Source of the DNA: Lentisphaeria bacterium
GTDB taxonomy: Bacteria > Verrucomicrobiota > Lentisphaeria > Victivallales > UBA1829
Reading direction: 5' to 3'
Length of the DNA stretch: 59,456 bases
NCBI GenBank assembly: GCA_017456805.1
Contig: JAFTIQ010000027.1
Location: 1-59,456, forward strand
The notes below the pieces were generated by a model. It was given only the letters and a program-made list of their open reading frames with translations, ran no database searches and was not told where the DNA came from. The translations under genes were made by a program, and so were the position numbers. Positions 25,967-34,885 of the stretch are shown in pieces. The number at the start of each line of letters is the position of its first letter. The stretch's first letter is position 1.

Positions 25967-27409
25967 TCAGATGATTACCTTTCTTAAATGAGAGGCCTGA
26001 ATCCCCAGTTCCTCCCGGTATTTTGCAACAGTTCTGCGGCGGATCTCAATCCCGCGGGCGGAAAGCAGATCTGTCAACTTGCTGTCAGACAACGGTTTCC
26101 GCGGATCTTCCCCGTCCACCAGTTCCCGGATCAGTTCCTTGACACTCTTGGAGGAGATGGAAGACCCGTCTTCTGTGGTAAATCCGCCGGAGAAGAAATA
26201 TTTGAACTCAAAGACTCCCTGAGGGGTCCGGATATATTTATTGGAAATCGCGCGGCTGACGGTAGATTCGCTCAGATTCAGTTTATCTGCAATCAGCTTC
26301 ATGGTCATGGGATGAAGCGATTCCACCCCGTTTTTCAGAAAATCGAATTGTTCCGAAGCGATCAGCTCTGCAATTTTCCCGATGGTGGTTTTCCGTTTTT
26401 CCAGAGAATCCATCAGTTCCCGGGCATCCTGGATTTTTTTTGCCAGATACTCCCGGGCTTCCTGCTGGGTTTCCGGATTATTCAGCATCTCTTCATAGTA
26501 TTCCGAGATCCTGAGACGCGGGATTTCCCGTTCCTGAACGATCACCTTGAATCCATCTTTCTCCGGAACGATTTCCGCTTCCGGAATGACGTAATGTGCC
26601 GCATTCTGAATGACATTTCCTCCGGGGAACGGGTTCATTTTCCGGATTTTCCCCACTAGGATCTGTACTGCTTCCGGCGGAAGATCCATTTTGCTGCCGA
26701 TGAGACTCAGTCGGTTTTTGGCAATATCTTCCAAATGGTCGCAGATCATGGTTTTCAGATCATCTGCATCCGGATCTTTCTCCTCGATCTGCAGGAGCAG
26801 ACATTCCTTCAGATCTCTTGCTCCGATTCCGGGAGGATCAAAGCTCTGAACCAGTTTCAGCGCGGATTCCACCTCTTCCATGGAACAATTGCCCATCATG
26901 GCAATATCTGCCGGATGAGTCCCGAGATAACCTGTTTCATCGATTCCCTCAATGATGAGTTCTGCGATTTCTTTTTCTCTTTTGCTGCATTCGGAAAGGC
27001 GCAGCTGGGAGGAGAGGTGATCCCAGAGATTTTCCACATCAGCGACAGATTCGAAAAATCGGGTTCTCCGTTCTTCGGCTTCATCCGAGAGATCTCTTGG
27101 CATATTCAGTTCTTCCGGATTATTGCCCTCAGCCGCCAGTTGAAGCACCTGTTCCATCGCCTCTTTCATATCTTCGGGATCCTGTTCGGGAGGGGCATCC
27201 TGCCGGAGAGGATCTTCCTGAGGAAAGGAATCAAAATCCTGTTCTTCGATTTCCAGAACAGGATTCTGTTCGATTGCCTGAGAGATCAGGTTCTGGAGTT
27301 CCAGAGCGGTGGCATGAAGCAGATCAAGAGACTGGATCTGCTGGGCAGAGATCGTCTGTTCCTGCCGCAGATCCGTTTTCTGCATCATGTTCTGAGAGAG
27401 ATTCGCCAT
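25967..27409 (-). CDS. rpoN: RNA polymerase sigma-54 factor
   Basis: Directs RNA polymerase to -24/-12 promoters that need an AAA activator. The 480-residue product has the Gln/Leu-rich region I (QTISAQQIQSLDLLHATALE), an acidic region II, the core-binding domain, the HTH block (LNLSESTVSRAISNKYIRTP) and the RpoN box RRTVAKYREELGI close to the C-terminus. It lies between pepF and the STT3-like gene with gaps of 5 bases or less. The hpf and ptsN genes that often follow rpoN are absent, and no sigma-54 activator is encoded in the window. Confidence 0.96.
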   Translation of the reverse strand: MANLSQNMMQKTDLRQEQTISAQQIQSLDLLHATALELQNLISQAIEQNPVLEIEEQDFDSFPQEDPLRQDAPPEQDPEDMKEAMEQVLQLAAEGNNPEELNMPRDLSDEAEERRTRFFESVADVENLWDHLSSQLRLSECSKREKEIAELIIEGIDETGYLGTHPADIAMMGNCSMEEVESALKLVQSFDPPGIGARDLKECLLLQIEEKDPDADDLKTMICDHLEDIAKNRLSLIGSKMDLPPEAVQILVGKIRKMNPFPGGNVIQNAAHYVIPEAEIVPEKDGFKVIVQEREIPRLRISEYYEEMLNNPETQQEAREYLAKKIQDARELMDSLEKRKTTIGKIAELIASEQFDFLKNGVESLHPMTMKLIADKLNLSESTVSRAISNKYIRTPQGVFEFKYFFSGGFTTEDGSSISSKSVKELIRELVDGEDPRKPLSDSKLTDLLSARGIEIRRRTVAKYREELGIQASHLRKVII

Positions 27410-27414
27410 AAGTT

Positions 27415-29196
27415 TTATAACATCAGAGATTCCAGTTTATCCACCTGTTCCGAGAACAGTTTTAATGCCTGCTGAATGGGGGCGGGCGTTGTGAAGTCCA
27501 CTCCCGCATCCTTCATGATGTCAATGACATCTTTGGAGTCGCCAGCTTTGAGAAAACGGAAATAGCCTTCTGTATCGCCGGCAAGGATCTTCTGAGCCAG
27601 CGCCGCCGCAGCAGAGATCCCGGTCGCATATTTATAAACGTAAAAATCATAATGGAAGTGAGGAATCCGTGCCCATTCATACTGGATTTCCGGATCGTTC
27701 ACCACATCTTCCCCGTGATAGAGAGCGTTCAGCGCAAGATATTTTTCACAGAGATGATCTGCGGTCAACGGGATCCCCGCCGCAGAATCTTCATGCATCA
27801 TCAACTCAAATTCCGCAAACATAGTCTGCCGGTAAAGCGTTCCACGGAAGGTATCCACAAGATGATTCACCAGATATGCTTTTTCCTGTTTGCTTTTTGC
27901 TTTGGAAAGAAGATACTGCTGAAGCAGGATCTCATTGGTCGTGGAAGCCACTTCTGCTACAAAGATCTTGTATCCGGCATAATGATATTCATTGGAACTG
28001 TTGGAATAATAGGAGTGCATGGAGTGTCCAAGCTCATGAGCCAGGGTAAATACACTGTCCAGTGTTCCGGAATGGTTCAGAAGAAGATAAGGCGGTTTGC
28101 CGTAGCATCCGCCGGAATAAGCTCCGGAGCGTTTTCCTTTACATTCGGGAATATCGATCCAGCGTTCTTCAAATGCCCGTTTCAGAACGGTTCCATAGTC
28201 TTTCCCGAGAGGCTGGAGTGCGTTCTGCACCATTTCACGGGCTTCTTCCCAGGGGATTTTCCGTGCCGCTTCCGGAACCAGCGGACAAATGATATCATAC
28301 ATATTCAATTTTTCCAAACCGAGTTTTTTTGCCCGGAAGGAAAAATACCGGTGAAGCGGAGCAAGGTTTTCATGAACTGCAGAAATCAGAGAACGGTAAA
28401 CCTTTTCCGGGATGTTATCTTCCGAAAGAGAGGAGCATAAGGCAGATTTATAATTCCGCATCCGGGCATCCACCACATGATTCCGGACTTCGGAATCCAT
28501 GAGTACCGCAAAGGTGTTCCGGAATCCGGCGTAGACGGAATAGATTCCTTTGAATGCATCCCGGCGCACCTCCCGGTTCCCGGATTCCAGAAAACTGATA
28601 TAATTTCCCTGAGAAAGGCGGACCTCTTCTCCTGCTTCATTTTTGATCAGAGGAAACACCAGGTCGGCATCGTTCAGGATGGAAAATGCCTTTTCCGGAG
28701 TCTGAAATGCTTCTCCGGAGAGTTCCAGAACCCGTTCTTCTGCTTCAGAAAGAGTGTGTTTCCGGTCCCTGCCGATCTCTTTCAGAGTTCTGCGGTAAAA
28801 TTTCAGGACAGGAGCTTTCAGGAGCTGCTTGAACTGATCTTCCGGCAGAGCGGTCAGCTCCGGTTCAAACCAGGCTGTTTCCCCGCCGATTTCAGAGGCT
28901 GTGGCACTGATCCGGTCCATCCGGGCACGATTGGCGGAGTTCCCGGTATCTTCATCGGACCGGAGACTGGCAAAGGTAAAAAGCTGATCCATGAGAAGAG
29001 AAAGCTCATCACTTGCCCGGAATGCCTCATAAAGCATTTGCGGATCTGATAATTTTCCTTTATACTGATTGAACTTCCGGACCATGCCCTTCAGTTTTTT
29101 GAAATCTTTCTCCCATGCCTGAGCGGAAGAATACAATGGGGTAAGATCCCAGGTCTGTTCTTCCGGGAGTTCTGCTCTGCTCGGTATTTCTTTCAT
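27415..29196 (-). CDS. pepF: Oligoendopeptidase F
   Basis: A 593-residue M3B-family zinc metallopeptidase that cuts oligopeptides in the cytoplasm. The zinc site HELGH is at residues 387-391 (TLAHELGHSMHSYYSN), with the third ligand expected in the downstream ASTTNEILLQQYLL block. Start and length fit PepF. It overlaps the upstream permease gene by 4 bases and ends 5 bases before rpoN. Confidence 0.93.
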   Translation of the reverse strand: MKEIPSRAELPEEQTWDLTPLYSSAQAWEKDFKKLKGMVRKFNQYKGKLSDPQMLYEAFRASDELSLLMDQLFTFASLRSDEDTGNSANRARMDRISATASEIGGETAWFEPELTALPEDQFKQLLKAPVLKFYRRTLKEIGRDRKHTLSEAEERVLELSGEAFQTPEKAFSILNDADLVFPLIKNEAGEEVRLSQGNYISFLESGNREVRRDAFKGIYSVYAGFRNTFAVLMDSEVRNHVVDARMRNYKSALCSSLSEDNIPEKVYRSLISAVHENLAPLHRYFSFRAKKLGLEKLNMYDIICPLVPEAARKIPWEEAREMVQNALQPLGKDYGTVLKRAFEERWIDIPECKGKRSGAYSGGCYGKPPYLLLNHSGTLDSVFTLAHELGHSMHSYYSNSSNEYHYAGYKIFVAEVASTTNEILLQQYLLSKAKSKQEKAYLVNHLVDTFRGTLYRQTMFAEFELMMHEDSAAGIPLTADHLCEKYLALNALYHGEDVVNDPEIQYEWARIPHFHYDFYVYKYATGISAAAALAQKILAGDTEGYFRFLKAGDSKDVIDIMKDAGVDFTTPAPIQQALKLFSEQVDKLESLML

Positions 29197-30515
29197 AATG
29201 ATTCCTTTTGCAGCATTTTTTCCGTAGATTCTGTGGAGGAGGTCGCCTTATAGATCTCAGGAATGATATATTTGATAATGGCCGCCGCCGGAACTGCAAA
29301 GATCATTCCGCTGATCCCTGCCACTAATCCACCGATCAATACAACGATAATCGTCTCCACACTCGTCAGCCCGGAAACCTCTCCGATAAATACCGGATAA
29401 AGGAAGAATTGTTCCAGCAATCCGTTGATCAGAAGATAGATCACACAGACAAAAATCAAGGTCAGGAACAGGGATGAATCACAGAAGGCAATACAGAGAC
29501 ACGCCGTCAGCGTGAAACTGATCACAGGCCCGATGAACGGAAGAAGGATCGCCAGACAGGCAACACTTCCCGCCAGCAGCGGATACGGGATCCCACCGGC
29601 CGTAAACAGCAGCGTATAAAGAACAAATTCGATCATGATCACAATAAAATAGCCGCGAACCCACCGGGAAAGAATCACGTTGATATGGTTGAGGATCCGG
29701 ACAGCCTGATTTTTTGTGCTTTCCGAAACCGCCGGAAGCCACGGGGAATTGTAAAACTGGTTCACAAACCATTCGCTCGTCCGTTCCCGGCGTTCTTTGC
29801 CGGAACCTTCAAACATGGCAATTTTCTGCAGAAAATAAAAACCGAAGAAGATCGAAAGAGTAATATCAAGCAGTAAATATCCCAAGCCTTTCAAAAGACG
29901 GTAGATTACGCTAAACACGTCTTTCCCCCGCGCAATCGCAAAGGAGGTCAGTGTATCTTTGTTCTCTTCAGCAAGAGCTTTCAGGTTCTGACGGAAAGAA
30001 ACCAGAATCCCCCGGGGCTCTTCGTTCTCTTCCTGATGCGATTTTGTTTCCAGCAGATAATTTTCCACTTTCGTAACCGTAGGACTCTTCTTTCCCCATT
30101 CGGTAATGGCATTTTTCGCACTTTTTGCATAAGGGATAAGCACTGCAAAAGCAAGGATCGTAACAAGAAGGATCACCGCAAACAATGTCATCAATGCTGC
30201 AAATGAAGCCTTGAATACTCTTTGCTGTTTCAGCTGCTTTTCCTGTTCTTCCGGAGTCAGTTCTTTTTTGGAGAACCGTTCCTTGAACCGGAGGAACCAT
30301 CCCTTCTTCTCATTATGACAAAACACTTTGTCGAGATAAAAGCGTTCAACGGGGAGCAGGACACAGGCGAGCAGCACACCGAATACCAGGGATCTCAGCC
30401 AGGTTGCACAAATCAGAAAGATCAGAATGATCAGAACCGCAGCCAGAACCCCGGCGCCGCCGCGTTTCATGAATTTCCGGAAAAATCCGCCGGTCTCTTT
30501 TTTTTCTTCTTCCAT
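29193..30515 (-). CDS. AI-2E family (PerM/UPF0118) permease
   Basis: A 440-residue integral membrane protein of the AI-2 exporter superfamily, with about eight helices. Family features are the paired N-terminal helices, a long hydrophilic segment (here residues 70-200, very charged and longer than usual), and the C-terminal SGLTSVETIIVVLIGGLVAG block. The substrate is not predictable; family members export AI-2, indole-like compounds or ions. The first in-frame codon is a TTG at 30533; the ATG at 30515, giving MEEEKKETGG, is preferred. It is first gene of the run into pepF, rpoN and the STT3-like gene. Confidence 0.82.
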   Translation of the reverse strand: MEEEKKETGGFFRKFMKRGGAGVLAAVLIILIFLICATWLRSLVFGVLLACVLLPVERFYLDKVFCHNEKKGWFLRFKERFSKKELTPEEQEKQLKQQRVFKASFAALMTLFAVILLVTILAFAVLIPYAKSAKNAITEWGKKSPTVTKVENYLLETKSHQEENEEPRGILVSFRQNLKALAEENKDTLTSFAIARGKDVFSVIYRLLKGLGYLLLDITLSIFFGFYFLQKIAMFEGSGKERRERTSEWFVNQFYNSPWLPAVSESTKNQAVRILNHINVILSRWVRGYFIVIMIEFVLYTLLFTAGGIPYPLLAGSVACLAILLPFIGPVISFTLTACLCIAFCDSSLFLTLIFVCVIYLLINGLLEQFFLYPVFIGEVSGLTSVETIIVVLIGGLVAGISGMIFAVPAAAIIKYIIPEIYKATSSTESTEKMLQKESL

Positions 30516-30613
30516 AATCAGTATATTCTCCAATTCAAATTTTTTCTTTTTACGATAGTGGTAAGATAACCTGAAACCGGGAGATTTTCAAGAAATAATC
30601 GAGAAAAACATGC

Positions 30614-30652
30614 AAAAAAAACAACCGGCCTCAATCTCTTGAAGCCGGCTGT
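30614..30652 (-). terminator. Rho-independent terminator of the glycoside-hydrolase-like gene
   Basis: On the minus strand ACAGCCGGC pairs with GCCGGTTGT (9 pairs, one G-T) around a 14-base loop, followed by eight T residues. It lies 34 bases beyond the stop at 30686. Confidence 0.93.
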
Positions 30653-30685
30653 ATTCTGAATCAGATTTGATTCCGGTGGAATCTC

Positions 30686-32836
30686 TTATTTTTCAGGCTT
30701 TCCAAGCATCAGACAGCCGCGGTATGTTTCGATTTCACGGAACATACTGTTGATCTGACGGACTTTCCAATCCAGGTGCCAGGGATCGCACATGTATTCC
30801 ATGCTGGGTTCCCAGCCGAGACGGGAGTCAAAGGAAACTGCTTCCACGGTATCATTGGCGTTTTCGATTTCCGCTTTTCCAATGGCAACAAGCTTGTCAA
30901 GAATGCCAAGCATTTCATCTCTGTCATAGGAGGCTATGAGCTTGGTATTCAGCAGCCACCACTGTTTCATTGCACGGGTGGTGCGGATGGAGTTGCGGAT
31001 GAATTTCCCCAGACACCACAGACGTTTTCCATCATCTTTCTTTGATTCGGGAATCAATGCCTGAGCCTGTTCGACCAGTGCAAGACCTTCGTTCCACATT
31101 TCTTCCATGACTTCCAGATCGCGGATTTCTGCAGGATAACGGAGAGGTCCGGGAGACTGGTTTTCGTTTTCGTACGGTTGATACAGCGTCTTGACGATTC
31201 TGCCGCCGAAGTGTGCATGGGGAGCAGAGGGGAAGTCAATCTCCTTCTTGCTCATGGTACGGGTGATATTGGGCTGGAAGATGAAGGGATAGGAGGGGCC
31301 CACGCGCCAGGGACCATACTGGTCTTCATTGGATCCGACGTAATGATCCATTGCATCGCTCCAGAGTTTCCATGCTTTTACAATGACAGGTGCGGCATCC
31401 TTGCCGTAGTCGCGGATTGCTGCACGGGTCAGAACTGCTTCCACATCAAGATCTCCGTCAGAGGAGAAAATTTCTTTCGCAAGGTCATTGCAGGGGTTCG
31501 GCCACCAGCCGTAGTGGTGGTCATCATAGAAACTGTTGACGTTGTAGTTCAACAGATAATCCCGGAGAACGGTCATACGTTTTGCCCAGCGGAACAGCAC
31601 CGGAGCATAGGGAACCGTACCGAAGTCCCAGCTGGATCCGGCAAGGTTGGTGGTACAGCGGACCGTCTTGATTCCGGCTTCCTTTGCCGCTTTGACTTCG
31701 GAAACAAAGTATTCGCCCGGAACATCTGCGGAAATACTGTAATCCATGACAGGAGATTTCAATCCGTTGCGGACATTCATCTTGAAGATGTCATAGGTGA
31801 CGTGAACAGTGACGCATTTCGGGAGTTTGGAGAGGAATTCCCGGCGGAGTTCTGCCGGAGTCCAGCCCCAGTTATAGGTATTCAGAATGACTTCTGCTTC
31901 CGGCTTGACTTTGTGAACGGCATCACAAATGCGCTTGATGTAGGCAGGATAGTCGCTGCAGGGCCACCAGCCCGGACTCGGACGGGTATCGGGAATGCCG
32001 TCAATGACACTTTCCCGGTGGGATTTTCCGGTCGTGTGGGGATCTTTGCTGGGGAATTCCAGCGATTCACCAACCAGGTGGATCGCTGCAAATCCGGGGT
32101 GCTGACGGAAGATTTCACCGTAAATACTGTCGAAAAATTCTTCTGCATCAGGGGCATCCGGATGTTTGTAGCTCTTCAGATAGCTGTAAAGAACGGCATC
32201 AAGGCCGAATTTTTTAGCGCGTTCAATGATGTCATTGATATTTGCAGGGCCTCTGGTCGTGACGTTGGGGGCTTTCACGAAAATATCGATTGCGGTAAAG
32301 CCTGCATGAGCGATTGCCTGCAGCTGCCAATCCGGATAATCATCAATTCCGCTTCCGGAGTGAGTACTTCTCATTCTGGTAAGAGGTTTGCGGACCTTGA
32401 ATCCTTTCTTCAGGAAGGGAGCTTCCCGGTAATTCATCAAATCTTCCAGATGGATGCTTCCGGTGAAAATTGCGCGTTCATCTGCACCGCAGAGAACAAT
32501 ACCTTCTTCGGAGACTTCAAGAGCAAAGGTTCTGGAACCTTCCGGTTTTTCCTGAATCGCGGCATACTGATCGGCGGTAACGTAAAGCAAAGTCTTCGGT
32601 GCTTTTGCGGGAGAAGCTGTTTTCTCAATTGTGATGGAAAGATCCATGCTCTGGAAAAGATAATCCTGAAAATCGTTGGCTGCCATGACAACCATTTCAG
32701 AGGCATTTTCCGGAATAACGATCTTCCAGCTGGAGTCGAGAGCGATTTCCTGATCCAGCTTGACTGCTGATGCATCGCGGCGGTTGGGCTTGTGGACAAC
32801 CCGCATGCGTTTCAAAAAGTCATAGTTTTTTTCCAT
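30686..32836 (-). CDS. Glycoside-hydrolase-like protein, cytoplasmic (GH67/GH20-type N-terminal domain)
   Basis: A 716-residue protein. The N-terminal 120 residues (ASEMVVMAANDFQDYLFQSM) resemble the alpha/beta domain found before GH20, GH67 and related catalytic barrels. The middle looks like a TIM barrel with strand-end acidic residues (DYPDWQLQAIAHAGFTAIDI; AAIHLVGESLEFPSKD). A helical C-terminal region follows. There is no signal peptide, so it should act on imported oligosaccharides. The open frame starts at 32911, but the ATG at 32836 after AAAGGAAAC is preferred. It is a standalone unit with its own terminator. Exact family and sugar are not assigned; uronic-acid substrates are only a guess. 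Confidence 0.65.
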   Translation of the reverse strand: MEKNYDFLKRMRVVHKPNRRDASAVKLDQEIALDSSWKIVIPENASEMVVMAANDFQDYLFQSMDLSITIEKTASPAKAPKTLLYVTADQYAAIQEKPEGSRTFALEVSEEGIVLCGADERAIFTGSIHLEDLMNYREAPFLKKGFKVRKPLTRMRSTHSGSGIDDYPDWQLQAIAHAGFTAIDIFVKAPNVTTRGPANINDIIERAKKFGLDAVLYSYLKSYKHPDAPDAEEFFDSIYGEIFRQHPGFAAIHLVGESLEFPSKDPHTTGKSHRESVIDGIPDTRPSPGWWPCSDYPAYIKRICDAVHKVKPEAEVILNTYNWGWTPAELRREFLSKLPKCVTVHVTYDIFKMNVRNGLKSPVMDYSISADVPGEYFVSEVKAAKEAGIKTVRCTTNLAGSSWDFGTVPYAPVLFRWAKRMTVLRDYLLNYNVNSFYDDHHYGWWPNPCNDLAKEIFSSDGDLDVEAVLTRAAIRDYGKDAAPVIVKAWKLWSDAMDHYVGSNEDQYGPWRVGPSYPFIFQPNITRTMSKKEIDFPSAPHAHFGGRIVKTLYQPYENENQSPGPLRYPAEIRDLEVMEEMWNEGLALVEQAQALIPESKKDDGKRLWCLGKFIRNSIRTTRAMKQWWLLNTKLIASYDRDEMLGILDKLVAIGKAEIENANDTVEAVSFDSRLGWEPSMEYMCDPWHLDWKVRQINSMFREIETYRGCLMLGKPEK

Positions 32837-32876
32837 GATAAACGTTTCCTTTTGTTTATTATCTTGGAGTTGATTC

Positions 32877-32892
32877 TGTATCGTTCGGTACA
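32877..32892. promoter_or_regulatory. Candidate LacI-type operator upstream of the glycoside-hydrolase-like gene
   Basis: TGTATCGTTCGGTACA is a 16-base imperfect palindrome (12 of 16 positions symmetric, TGTA/TACA ends, CG pairs inside), 41 bases before the start codon. A LacI-family gene lies about 1 kb away. Confidence 0.35.
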
Positions 32893-32970
32893 ATAAACCC
32901 GGAATCAGCATTTTTCAAGTTCAAATCCGGAAAATAATGCAAATTGAGCTGTTTTCCGGCATCTCTATAC

Positions 32971-33009
32971 AAAAAAGGGAATTTCAAGAGTCAACTCCTG
33001 AAATTCCCT
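32971..33009 (-). terminator. Rho-independent terminator of the Sel1-repeat gene
   Basis: On the minus strand AGGGAATTTCA and TGAAATTCCCT make an 11-pair stem with an inner GAGT/ACTC pairing, followed by a run of T residues. Confidence 0.93.
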
Positions 33010-33059
33010 GATAGATCCCGGGATCCTGAAAAAGATCGGGAAAATGGACTTTTTCCGGA

Positions 33060-33698
33060 TTATTTGGCAGGTGCTTCAAACGGTTTGCCAAGAACAATCA
33101 GCCGGGCAAGCGCATGAGCATTGCCCTGATCCGCAGCTTTCTTGTACCACTTGGCAGCTTCTTCTTTATTATTTTTCTGTTCATAGAAGCGGCCGAGTTT
33201 ATACTGAGCAAGAGCATATCCGCCTTCTGCAGCTTTCTTGTACCAGGGGAATGCTTCTTCACGATATTTTGCTGCGATTGCATCACGTTCTTTCTGATCT
33301 TTGATCTTGTCATCGATCTTTCTGTTTTCCAGGTAATTTGCCAGATGATACTGAGCTCTTGCATAGCCTTTTTCTGCAGCCTTCTTATACCATTTTACTG
33401 CAAGTTCCAGGTTTTCATCATTGATCTTTGCGCCGAAACCATACTGGTAGCAGACTCCGAGGTTGCACATTGCTTCAGCATTTCCCTGATCTGCAGCCTT
33501 CTCATACCATTCCATTGCTTTGATGTAACTCTTGCCGACATTTTCACCGTGAAAGTAAAAATCGCCGAGTTTGAGCTGTGCAACGGCATTTCCTTTTTCT
33601 GCAGCAGCAGAGATGATTTTGAATTCATTGTCGGCAAAAGAGGTGAAAGACAGCACAGCTGCCACAGCACCGATCATGAGTTTTTGGGTCAGTTTCAT
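33060..33698 (-). CDS. Secreted Sel1-like repeat protein
   Basis: A 212-residue protein with a Sec signal peptide (MKLTQKLMIGAVAAVLSFTSFA). The mature part is about five Sel1/TPR-like repeats such as YIKAMEWYEKAADQGNAEAM, AVKWYKKAAEKGYARAQYHL and AFPWYKKAAEGGYALAQYKL. Sel1 proteins are adaptors in periplasmic or surface complexes. The open frame begins 11 codons upstream, but the ATG at 33698 follows AGGAGAAAAAA and starts the signal peptide. It is a monocistronic unit between the LacI gene and the glycoside-hydrolase-like gene. Confidence 0.85.
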   Translation of the reverse strand: MKLTQKLMIGAVAAVLSFTSFADNEFKIISAAAEKGNAVAQLKLGDFYFHGENVGKSYIKAMEWYEKAADQGNAEAMCNLGVCYQYGFGAKINDENLELAVKWYKKAAEKGYARAQYHLANYLENRKIDDKIKDQKERDAIAAKYREEAFPWYKKAAEGGYALAQYKLGRFYEQKNNKEEAAKWYKKAADQGNAHALARLIVLGKPFEAPAK

Positions 33699-33852
33699 TT
33701 TTTTCTCCTGATATTTATTTTGTTTTTTCAATATTTCTCACAGAGAGGATTGCGTGTTCACAATGCTCTTTTCAGGTAAGATAGCATCAAAATGACCATT
33801 TTGCAAGCGGAAACGAAGACTTATTTCACTTTTTTGTCATAATAAAATGTTT

Positions 33853-34884
33853 TTATCTTCTTTTTTCCGTGGATTCCCGGATCAAAAGAGAGGGCATCAG
33901 CCGGATCCGTTTTGGGATTCCGTTCTTTTCTTTTTGAATCACAAATTCTACTGCGCTCCGTGCAAGTGCTTCATAATCAAGAGCGATTGTGGTTAAAGAA
34001 GGGTACAGGACCGCGCCGGAGGGCAGGTTATCGCATCCGCACACAGCGGCATCTTCCGGAATTTTCTTTCCGCAGGAGAACATGGCGCGGTAAATTCCTG
34101 TGGCGATTTCATCGGTGGTGAAAATGGAATCGAACTGCTTTCCTGAGGCAAGATATTTCTTCATAATGTTTTCAGCGGAGGCAGGGGTATAATCGGTCCG
34201 GAGGATCTCAGGCATCGGAAGATGATGCTTTGTCATGAAATTCCGGCATCCGGATTCGATTTCCCTGGAGAAGAAATGCGTTTCGGGTCCGGTAATGATC
34301 AGCGGTTTCCGGTATCCCTGTTCCAGAAGATGGGAAAGGGCGATTTCAGCTGCCGCGGCATTGTCAAACGCAAATGAATTGAAGGAGGCATTGGTCGCGG
34401 GCGGGCCGGGGTGGTCGATCAGGATTGCACCGGGGAAGGCGGCAATCAGGGATTCCAGCTGCTTCTCCGGAAAATCTCCGATGATAAACGTTGCCTGAGC
34501 TTCTGTTTTCAGAGCGGAGGCGCGGAGCTGCAGAAAGGTACGGTAATCTCCGGTTCCGCAATAGAGGATACATTCGCAGTTCTGAGCGGTCAGAGCCCGT
34601 TCCACGGCTGAGAGAAGACGCATCTGGAAAACCACCGGCCCCCGTTCCGGCGTTCCGCAGATCAAACGGACTCTTGTATGCACATTTCCCGGAAGATCTG
34701 CCGGACGCCCCAGGCGGGAACCTTTGAGATATCCCAGTTCCTCTGCGGCAGCCAGGACCTGTTCCGTGGTTTTTCTGCTGACAAGTGCACTTTGGCGCAT
34801 AACGCGGCTGACCGTCATTGCGCTGACTCCGCATTTCTTTGCAATGTCAGAAATCGAAACAGTTTCCCTGGCTTTTTTCGCCAT
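33853..34884 (-). CDS. LacI-family transcriptional regulator
   Basis: A 343-residue repressor-type regulator: N-terminal LacI HTH (VSISDIAKKCGVSAMTVSRV, about residues 9-28) with hinge helix, then a periplasmic-binding-protein-like sugar-sensing domain (TDEIATGIYRAMFSCGKKIP; CGCDNLPSGAVLYPSLTTI). Effector unknown, likely a sugar or sugar acid. The upstream 25 codons of open frame lie inside rseP; the ATG at 34884 after CCGGAGA is preferred. It begins one base after the rseP stop, so it may be read from the isoprenoid/envelope operon although its targets are probably carbohydrate genes such as the nearby glycoside-hydrolase-like gene or uxuA. Confidence 0.92.
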   Translation of the reverse strand: MAKKARETVSISDIAKKCGVSAMTVSRVMRQSALVSRKTTEQVLAAAEELGYLKGSRLGRPADLPGNVHTRVRLICGTPERGPVVFQMRLLSAVERALTAQNCECILYCGTGDYRTFLQLRASALKTEAQATFIIGDFPEKQLESLIAAFPGAILIDHPGPPATNASFNSFAFDNAAAAEIALSHLLEQGYRKPLIITGPETHFFSREIESGCRNFMTKHHLPMPEILRTDYTPASAENIMKKYLASGKQFDSIFTTDEIATGIYRAMFSCGKKIPEDAAVCGCDNLPSGAVLYPSLTTIALDYEALARSAVEFVIQKEKNGIPKRIRLMPSLLIRESTEKRR

Positions 34885-34885
34885 A

